Positions 5,738-10,073 of a DNA stretch of 10,073 bases are shown piece by piece; position 1 is the stretch's first letter, and each line of letters opens with the position of its first letter. The translations under genes were made by a program, and so were the position numbers. Source of the DNA: Acetofilamentum sp. (GTDB lineage Bacteria; Bacteroidota; Bacteroidia; Bacteroidales; JAFGUD01); the NCBI GenBank assembly GCA_020722645.1, contig DYKL01000108.1, positions 1 to 10,073 on the forward strand, read 5' to 3'. The notes beneath the pieces were generated by a model. It saw only the letters and a program-made list of their open reading frames with translations. It was not told where the DNA came from and searched no databases.

Positions 5738-6259
5738 ATGGAAATAAAAACAAAATTACGAATTTTAACTTGGGCAATGATTTTATTGATTCTGTTCAAT
5801 ATTACAGTTTTAATAACGGTTTTTTCTAAAATAAAAAATAATGATTTTATCAGACCAAATAATCCACAGTTCAATCCTGATTGCGAAATGCCGTTTGACC
5901 CCAAACAACAAGATTTGAACTTCAGACAACTTTTAATTAAAGAATTGGAATTGGAAAACACTCAAATTAATGATTTGGATATGTTTCGTGAGCAATTTCT
6001 TCATCAATCTCACATTTTATTCGACAGCATCAGAATTTACAGCGATTTAATTGACGGCGAACTTGCAAAAGATAAGCCAAACCAAGATTTTATTTTTTCA
6101 AATTCGACCAAAATAGGCAATCTCCATTGTAAATTAAAATTAAACTTTGTTGAGTATTATTTGAACTTGAAATCAATTTTAAACAAAAATCAGCAAAAAA
6201 AATTTCATCAAATAACAATAGAGTTTAAACAACAAAAACAATTTAATCATAAACCTTAA
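5738..6259 (+). CDS. Membrane-anchored Spy/CpxP/CnrX-like periplasmic protein
   Basis: This 173-residue protein has an N-terminal membrane anchor (about residues 9-30, ILTWAMILLILFNITVLITVF) and a mostly helical periplasmic domain. It resembles the Spy/CpxP and heavy-metal-resistance (CnrX/ZraP-type) group, in which two LTxxQ-like motifs sit on a helical hairpin; the matching segments here are LELENTQINDL (70-80) and LNKNQQKKFHQI (148-159), both imperfect. Members act as periplasmic chaperones or sensors of metals or misfolded protein. Placed directly after the sigma and anti-sigma genes, it is probably the signal-sensing third component, as CnrX is for CnrY/CnrH. Possible metal ligands include Cys49, His89, His92, His130 and Cys131, but none can be assigned. 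Its final Pro codon and TAA stop are supplied by the left arm of the inverted-repeat element 6254-6381, so the native C-terminus may have been altered by an insertion. Confidence 0.72.
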   Translation: MEIKTKLRILTWAMILLILFNITVLITVFSKIKNNDFIRPNNPQFNPDCEMPFDPKQQDLNFRQLLIKELELENTQINDLDMFREQFLHQSHILFDSIRIYSDLIDGELAKDKPNQDFIFSNSTKIGNLHCKLKLNFVEYYLNLKSILNKNQQKKFHQITIEFKQQKQFNHKP

Positions 6260-6291
6260 ATCCGTAAGTCTATACTTATATATCTGAAATT

Positions 6292-6315
6292 CAGTCAGGT
6301 GAAAACACCTGACTG
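6292..6315. repeat. Hairpin 1 in the nested palindrome (AAAA loop)
   Basis: CAGTCAGGTG (6292-6301) and CACCTGACTG (6306-6315) form a perfect 10-bp stem with the loop AAAA. Its core 16-mer CAGGTGAAAACACCTG is the exact reverse complement of the core of hairpin 2. Confidence 0.85.
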
Positions 6316-6328
6316 GTGCAAACTACAT

Positions 6329-6352
6329 GTTGCAGGTGTTTTCACCTGCAAC
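6329..6352. repeat. Hairpin 2 in the nested palindrome (TTTT loop)
   Basis: GTTGCAGGTG (6329-6338) and CACCTGCAAC (6343-6352) form a perfect 10-bp stem with the loop TTTT. The two hairpins are thus inverted copies of one unit separated by 13 bp and could also pair with each other. Read as RNA it is not followed by a U tract, so it is not a standard terminator. Confidence 0.85.
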
Positions 6353-6424
6353 CACTTACGAAAAAACTTGCGGATTTAAGGATAAAAACAAAAATCACAA
6401 ATAATCAAACTAAAAACAATTTAT

Positions 6425-8875
6425 ATGAAACATTTTTTTTTAATACCTATACTTGTATTTCTTTTTTTTATTAATCTATCGGCTCAGCCTCAAATGGACG
6501 CAAACACAGGTGCAATAATAGGTGTGGTAATTGACAACAATCAGATGCCAATTCAATATGTAAACGTAATGCTTCACAAACAGTCAGATTCATCTCTTGT
6601 TGATGCAGTTTCAACTGATATTGAAGGAAAATTTTTCTTTCAGAACGTAAATTTTGATACATATTTTTTGGAATTCAAATTTTTGGGCTTTGAAAACAAA
6701 AACATCAACAAAATTGCTTTAAATGAAGAAAACCGATTCGTAAAAATTGGTAAAGTTTCAATGGAAACAGGAGGCGACCAACAAATTGACGAAGTTGTTG
6801 TTACTTCTCAGATTTCGACTGTAAAATACGAAATTGACAAAAAAGTAATCAATGTAGCCAAAGACATTCAAGCCTCAGGTGGTTCTGCTGTTGATGCTTT
6901 GCAAAATGTACCATCAGTGCAGGTTGATATTGAAGGAAATGTTACTTTACGCGGTAGTTCTAATTTTACGGTAATGATTAACGGCAAACCATCTATTTTA
7001 GATGCAAATGATGCTCTTCAGCAAATTCAGGCAAGCAATATCGAACGTATCGAAATAATTACAAACCCTTCTGCAAAATACGACCCTGACGGTGATGCCG
7101 GAATTATCAATATTATTACAAAAAACAAGTTAGATGACGGTTTAAGCGGTAAAATTGAGCTTTATGGAGATAATAACAGAGATTATAAAACTTCGGTAAT
7201 TCTGAATTACAAAAAAAACAAATTAAACATCTTAACTGAATTTAATGTACACGAAAGGAAAAGACCAATGGGTTTCAAACAATATCGTGTTACGACAACA
7301 GATTCAAATTTGTTTTATATGAACAACGAAGGGGAACATTCTTTCGGGCACGCCGGATATAACGCAAAAATTGGATTTATATATGATTTTAACGATTTTA
7401 ATTCTTTAAGTTTTAATGCTGAAGGCGGAAAAAGAGGATTCATAGCAACAAACACTTCAAATCAGCAACTTTGGTGGTCTGACCTTCCAACAGAATTATA
7501 TTTTTTGAACACTACAAGCTCAAAGGCAACCGGTTTTGATTATGATTTAGACTTGAATTACGAGCATAAATTTAATGATAAAGGTCATAAAATTAAAACA
7601 TATTCTCAGTTTTCTAACTTTAACCCTGAAAAAACAAGTTTAACCGTTGTTGATACAACTGACGAATTTTGGAATTCAATATCTGATGGTGCTTTTCAGG
7701 AACAAACTATTGACAATACAGAAAGAAACAGCTTCAGATTGCAGTCAGATTACGAATTACCTTTTGATGATAACACAAAACTCGAAGCTGGATACGCTTA
7801 CAGATATTTTAAATCTGTTGCTGACTACAAAGTCGAAAATTATGATATTTATGAAGGCTATTGGGTTAACAATGAAGAAATGTATAATAATATGACTTTT
7901 GACCTACAAATTCACGCCGGTTATGTTACTTTCTCAAACAGTTTCGGAAAAATTATTGATTTAAAAGCAGGAATGCGAGTTGAATATACCGACAGAAAAA
8001 TTTACGAAGCAGTAACAGATTCGGCATATACAATCAAAAGATGGGACTACTTCCCTACTCTGCACCTTTCAAAATCATTACCTTTCGACCAGCAGATTCA
8101 GTTGAGTTACAGTCGCCGTATCAACAGACCTCACGGCTGGGATTTGAATCCTTTTATGCAAAAAATGGACAATTATACAATCAGAAAAGGTAATCCGGCT
8201 CTTGAACCTGAATATACTAATTCATTTGAATTGAATTATATGAAAGAGTTCGGAAAATCTTACGTTTCTGTCGAATCTTATTACAAACAAACAAACGGTA
8301 AAATTGACAGAATTATGGAAGTATATGAAGATAAAATTATTATGACATCTGCAAATATGAACAAAGATTATGCTATTGGTGGAGAGGTTATGACAAATTT
8401 AGTTTTATTCAAAATGTTTATATTTAATCTATCGGCAAACTTCTATAATTACAGTATTGACGGCTTTTCGGAAGGGAAACCTGTTAACGAACAAACTTTT
8501 ACATGGGACACAAGAGCATCTTTAATGACAATGCTTCCCTTTGGTACCGGAATTCAATTCGGCGGTTTTTACAATGCTCCTTCAATTTCGTTGCAAGGTA
8601 CAACTGAAGGTATGTTTATGACGTATGCAGGAATCAGACAATCATTTTTGAAAAAGCAACTTACTTTATCTATTAGTGTTCAGGATATTTTTATGACTAT
8701 GGGAAGAAAAATGATAAGCGAAACTCCAACTTTGTATTCCGAAGCCGAGTTTTTCTCTATTAGACCAACAATTGGTCTGACTTTAACTTATAATATCAGA
8801 AATTACAAACAAGATAAAAAGCAAATGAATGGAGAAAGCCAGGAAATGGATTTTTCTGGAGAAGGTATGTATTAA
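6425..8875 (+). CDS. Outer-membrane beta-barrel protein of the TonB-dependent receptor type
   Basis: The 816-residue protein has a signal peptide (residues 1-20, ending NLSA before Gln21). A CarboxypepD_reg-like beta-sandwich follows (about 30-110, GVVIDNNQMPIQYVNVML through FKFLGFENKNI), with a TonB-box-like segment IDEVVVTSQ (121-129). The plug domain (about 135-235) contains DALQNVPSVQVDIEGNVTLRG and IERIEIITNPSAKYDPDGDAG (207-226). The rest is a beta-barrel of the OMP_b-brl_3 type (PF14905; about 240-795), with NRPHGWDLNPF and KGNPALEPEYTNSFEL as typical landmarks, ending in a polar tail. It should sit in the outer membrane and take up or bind an unknown ligand. No SusD-like partner follows, so glycan uptake is not indicated. 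It lies 165 bp after the sigma/anti-sigma/Spy-like operon, with no TAnnTTTG element before it, which fits control by the ECF sigma factor or read-through. Confidence 0.9.
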   Translation: MKHFFLIPILVFLFFINLSAQPQMDANTGAIIGVVIDNNQMPIQYVNVMLHKQSDSSLVDAVSTDIEGKFFFQNVNFDTYFLEFKFLGFENKNINKIALNEENRFVKIGKVSMETGGDQQIDEVVVTSQISTVKYEIDKKVINVAKDIQASGGSAVDALQNVPSVQVDIEGNVTLRGSSNFTVMINGKPSILDANDALQQIQASNIERIEIITNPSAKYDPDGDAGIINIITKNKLDDGLSGKIELYGDNNRDYKTSVILNYKKNKLNILTEFNVHERKRPMGFKQYRVTTTDSNLFYMNNEGEHSFGHAGYNAKIGFIYDFNDFNSLSFNAEGGKRGFIATNTSNQQLWWSDLPTELYFLNTTSSKATGFDYDLDLNYEHKFNDKGHKIKTYSQFSNFNPEKTSLTVVDTTDEFWNSISDGAFQEQTIDNTERNSFRLQSDYELPFDDNTKLEAGYAYRYFKSVADYKVENYDIYEGYWVNNEEMYNNMTFDLQIHAGYVTFSNSFGKIIDLKAGMRVEYTDRKIYEAVTDSAYTIKRWDYFPTLHLSKSLPFDQQIQLSYSRRINRPHGWDLNPFMQKMDNYTIRKGNPALEPEYTNSFELNYMKEFGKSYVSVESYYKQTNGKIDRIMEVYEDKIIMTSANMNKDYAIGGEVMTNLVLFKMFIFNLSANFYNYSIDGFSEGKPVNEQTFTWDTRASLMTMLPFGTGIQFGGFYNAPSISLQGTTEGMFMTYAGIRQSFLKKQLTLSISVQDIFMTMGRKMISETPTLYSEAEFFSIRPTIGLTLTYNIRNYKQDKKQMNGESQEMDFSGEGMY

Positions 8876-8911
8876 AAGCTTTTAGACCCATACAAAGTTA
8901 GCTTTAAAGCA
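8873..8911. other. Two short palindromes after the outer-membrane protein gene
   Basis: TAAAAGCTTTTA (8873-8884) overlaps the TAA stop and GCTTTAAAGC (8902-8911) follows. Both are perfect dyads but too AT-rich and loop-poor for a confident terminator. Nothing else is seen in the spacer apart from the promoter near 8990. Confidence 0.3.
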
Positions 8912-8989
8912 TTTTACTTTACAACTTTTGTAACTGAACGATATAATTAAATGGCACAAAAAAAAATTTTTTTAATACATTTAATTTTT

Positions 8990-8997
8990 TATATTTG
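8990..8997 (+). promoter_or_regulatory. Bacteroidota -7 promoter element before the hydrogenase-like gene
   Basis: TATATTTG fits TAnnTTTG, 14 bp before the ATG at 9012, implying a very short leader (about 8 nt). No clear -33 box is present in the A/T-rich DNA upstream. Confidence 0.45.
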
Positions 8998-9011
8998 GAA
9001 AAATTTTTTTA

Positions 9012-9611
9012 ATGCAGAAAAATACCGATTTATGTGCAGTTGTTGAAGTTGACTCGGCATTGTGTGTTAATTGTCACAAATATATTAGTGTTTGTCCTGT
9101 CAAATATTGCAATGACGGAAGTGGGGATTATGTTAAAATAAATCCCAATACTTGTATTGGTTGTGGATCTTGTATTGAAGCGTGCACACACAAAGCAAGA
9201 AAATATGTAGATGATTTCAAAAATTTAATCAACGACATTATTGCAGGTGAAAAAATCGTAGCTATTCTCGCACCTGCATCTGCCGCAAGCTTTCCTGATT
9301 TGTATTTGCAATTAAAAGGGTTTCTTAAAGAATTAGGTGTTGATGCTAATTTTGATGTGAGTTTTGGTGCAGAATTAACTGTAAAAAGTTATATTGAATA
9401 CATAAAAGAATTCCATCCCAAAACTGTTATTGCTCAACCCTGCCCTGCAATTGTAAGCTATATCGAGATTTACAGACCGGAACTGCTAAAATATTTAGCT
9501 CCCGCAGACAGCCCAATGCTGCATACTATTAAAATGATAAAACGTTTTTATCCTGAATATAAAGAACCAATTTTATTATCCTCGATTTTAAAATCGTTTC
9601 GTATTGCATAA
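9012..9611 (+). pseudogene. Truncated iron-only-hydrogenase-like protein with ferredoxin domain (likely degraded)
   Basis: The 199 residues match the N-terminal part of the [FeFe]-hydrogenase large-subunit-like proteins that fuse a two-cluster ferredoxin to a hydrogenase-like domain and often carry sensory or signalling domains after it. Cluster 2 is intact: Cys48-x2-Cys51-x2-Cys54-x3-Cys58 in CIGCGSCIEACTHKA. Cluster 1 reads Cys18, Cys21, Tyr24, Cys28; the third ligand, usually Cys, is Tyr (TAT, one base from TGT). The hydrogenase-like domain starts at about residue 80, with the H-cluster L1-like motif AQPCPAIVSYIE (Cys144) and LAPADSPMLHTIKMIKRFYPEY (162-183). Homology stops there: residues 184-199 are unrelated, and the L2 and L3 motifs and everything downstream are absent. 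No continuation is found in another frame. The break lies by a 14-bp palindrome at 9583-9596. A short functional electron-transfer protein is possible but less likely. Confidence 0.7.
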
Positions 9612-9645
9612 AATATTTTAAAAACATCTATATTCAAATATTAAT

Positions 9646-10023
9646 ATGTCAAAAAAATTATCTTTAATAATATTTATATTCGTTAGTTGTTTTTTCTTTT
9701 CGTGTGATACAACTAATAAATATGAAATCAAGCTTGTTAAAAAGATTTTTTCACCCGAAGAAGCAATTTCGGTCAAATACACAGCAAATTCTGAATGGGA
9801 AGCAACAGCTTGGATAGGTATTGTCCCCTCATCGGTACCGCACGGAAAGGAAGAAATTAACGATAACTTCGACATTGCATACATTTATCTTAACAAATCA
9901 GCTTCCGGCACTTTTGTCATTCCTGCTCCTGCCGAAAAAGGTGAGTATGATTTAAGAATGCACAATTCTGACAGTCCTGACATAGGGACAGAAATAACTT
10001 ATGTTTCTTTTGTTGTTAAATAA
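9646..10023 (+). CDS. Small lipoprotein with a beta-sandwich-like domain, function unknown
   Basis: The 125-residue protein starts with a lipoprotein signal: KK, a strongly hydrophobic stretch and two possible lipobox cysteines, Cys15 (FVSC) and Cys20 (FFSC); Cys20 fits better because Asp-Thr-Thr-Asn follows as a mature linker. The remaining 100 residues form one small domain of alternating beta-like segments with conserved-looking motifs WIGIVPSSVPHG (56-67), ND-NFDIAYIYL (72-82), PAPAEKGEYDLRMHNSD (93-109) and VSFVV at the end. I recall similar WIGI...PHG...YDLRM domains in bacterial surface and extracellular proteins, which suggests an Ig-like or C2-like sandwich, but I cannot name a family. 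It starts 34 bp after the hydrogenase-like remnant with no promoter element between, so it may be co-transcribed from 8990. Confidence 0.75.
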   Translation: MSKKLSLIIFIFVSCFFFSCDTTNKYEIKLVKKIFSPEEAISVKYTANSEWEATAWIGIVPSSVPHGKEEINDNFDIAYIYLNKSASGTFVIPAPAEKGEYDLRMHNSDSPDIGTEITYVSFVVK

Positions 10024-10028
10024 ATTTG
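10021..10028 (+). promoter_or_regulatory. Possible -7 promoter element overlapping the lipoprotein stop
   Basis: TAAATTTG fits TAnnTTTG and overlaps the TAA of the small lipoprotein gene, 16 bp before the ATG at 10045. No well-placed -33 box was found. Confidence 0.3.
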
Positions 10029-10044
10029 GCTCTTTTCTTAAAAA

Positions 10045-10073
10045 ATGTGGGTAGATATTCTATTTATAGCATT
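10045..10073 (+). CDS. Start of a further gene, cut by the window edge
   Basis: An ATG at 10045 opens a frame reading MWVDILFIA before the sequence ends. The hydrophobic start suggests an integral membrane protein; a CvpA-like start (W-x-D-I) is one thought, but nine residues cannot decide it. It lies 21 bp after the lipoprotein gene with a possible promoter element between them. Confidence 0.35.

Larger units (their letters stand above)
6254..6381. mobile_element. MITE-like nested palindromic element with 15-bp terminal inverted repeats and 5-bp flanking repeats
   Basis: CCTTAAATCCGTAAG (6254-6268) and CTTGCGGATTTAAGG (6367-6381) are inverted repeats with one mismatch (a G-U pair in RNA). 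The 128-bp element is bordered exactly by ATAAA on both sides (6249-6253 and 6382-6386), as expected of a target-site duplication, although ATAAA is common in this AT-rich DNA. It contains no ORF, but two perfect 10-bp-stem hairpins and a second pairing CGTAAGT/ACTTACG (6263-6269/6354-6360). It could be a non-autonomous transposable element, a REP/BIME-like unit, or a processed RNA fold that also acts as a boundary after the signalling operon. No related transposase is in the window. Confidence 0.6.

Noticed and set aside
6254..6381. Integron attC site
   Set aside because: It has nested palindromes but no R/L core sites of the GTTRRRY kind and no integrase or cassette nearby.
7647..7895. 82-codon ORF inside the outer-membrane protein gene
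   Set aside because: Out-of-frame shadow of a clearly coding beta-barrel sequence.
9012..9611. Active hydrogen-producing [FeFe] hydrogenase
   Set aside because: Only an L1-like motif is present, without the L2 and L3 cysteines, and the protein is cut short.

Overview
The window looks like chromosomal DNA from an uncultured or poorly known member of the Bacteroidota, probably near the Bacteroidales. The evidence is low GC, the near absence of Shine-Dalgarno sites, several promoter elements of the Bacteroidota type TAnnTTTG just upstream of genes, and typical families: a DUF4846 lipoprotein, a CarboxypepD_reg-like/plug/beta-barrel outer-membrane protein, a short MerR regulator and an Rpn-type nuclease. 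No rRNA, tRNA, CRISPR array or intact insertion sequence was seen.

Layout. (1) 1-668: the C-terminal part of an Rpn/PD-(D/E)XK transposase-like protein, open to the left edge. (2) 669-1230: AT-rich gene-poor DNA with a 104-bp fold-back element and the promoter of a short MerR regulator (1231-1569). (3) 1604-3522: a strong promoter, a leader of about 450 nt with a possible upstream ORF and hairpins, then an overlapping two-gene operon: pyruvoyl-dependent arginine decarboxylase and an agmatinase-family ureohydrolase. Together they would convert arginine to agmatine and then to putrescine plus urea. (4) 3554-4366, minus strand: a DUF4846 lipoprotein with its own promoter. (5) 4705-6259: a tight three-gene signalling operon of ECF sigma factor, zinc-finger anti-sigma factor with one membrane segment, and a membrane-anchored Spy/CpxP/CnrX-like periplasmic protein. 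(6) 6254-6381: a MITE-like nested palindrome that supplies the last codon and stop of the Spy-like gene, followed by an 816-residue outer-membrane protein (6425-8875) that may be the target or a partner of the sigma circuit. (7) 9012-9611: an iron-only-hydrogenase-like sensor protein, cut short and lacking one cluster cysteine, probably a pseudogene; then a small lipoprotein (9646-10023) and the first codons of a further gene at the right edge.

The points most worth following are the polyamine operon leader, where a putative uORF ends inside the first arm of a stem; the insertion-like nested palindrome flanked by 5-bp direct repeats; the CnrYXH-like envelope-stress or metal circuit next to an outer-membrane protein; and the decayed hydrogenase-like gene. 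All family names were recognised by reading the protein sequences; no database search was possible.
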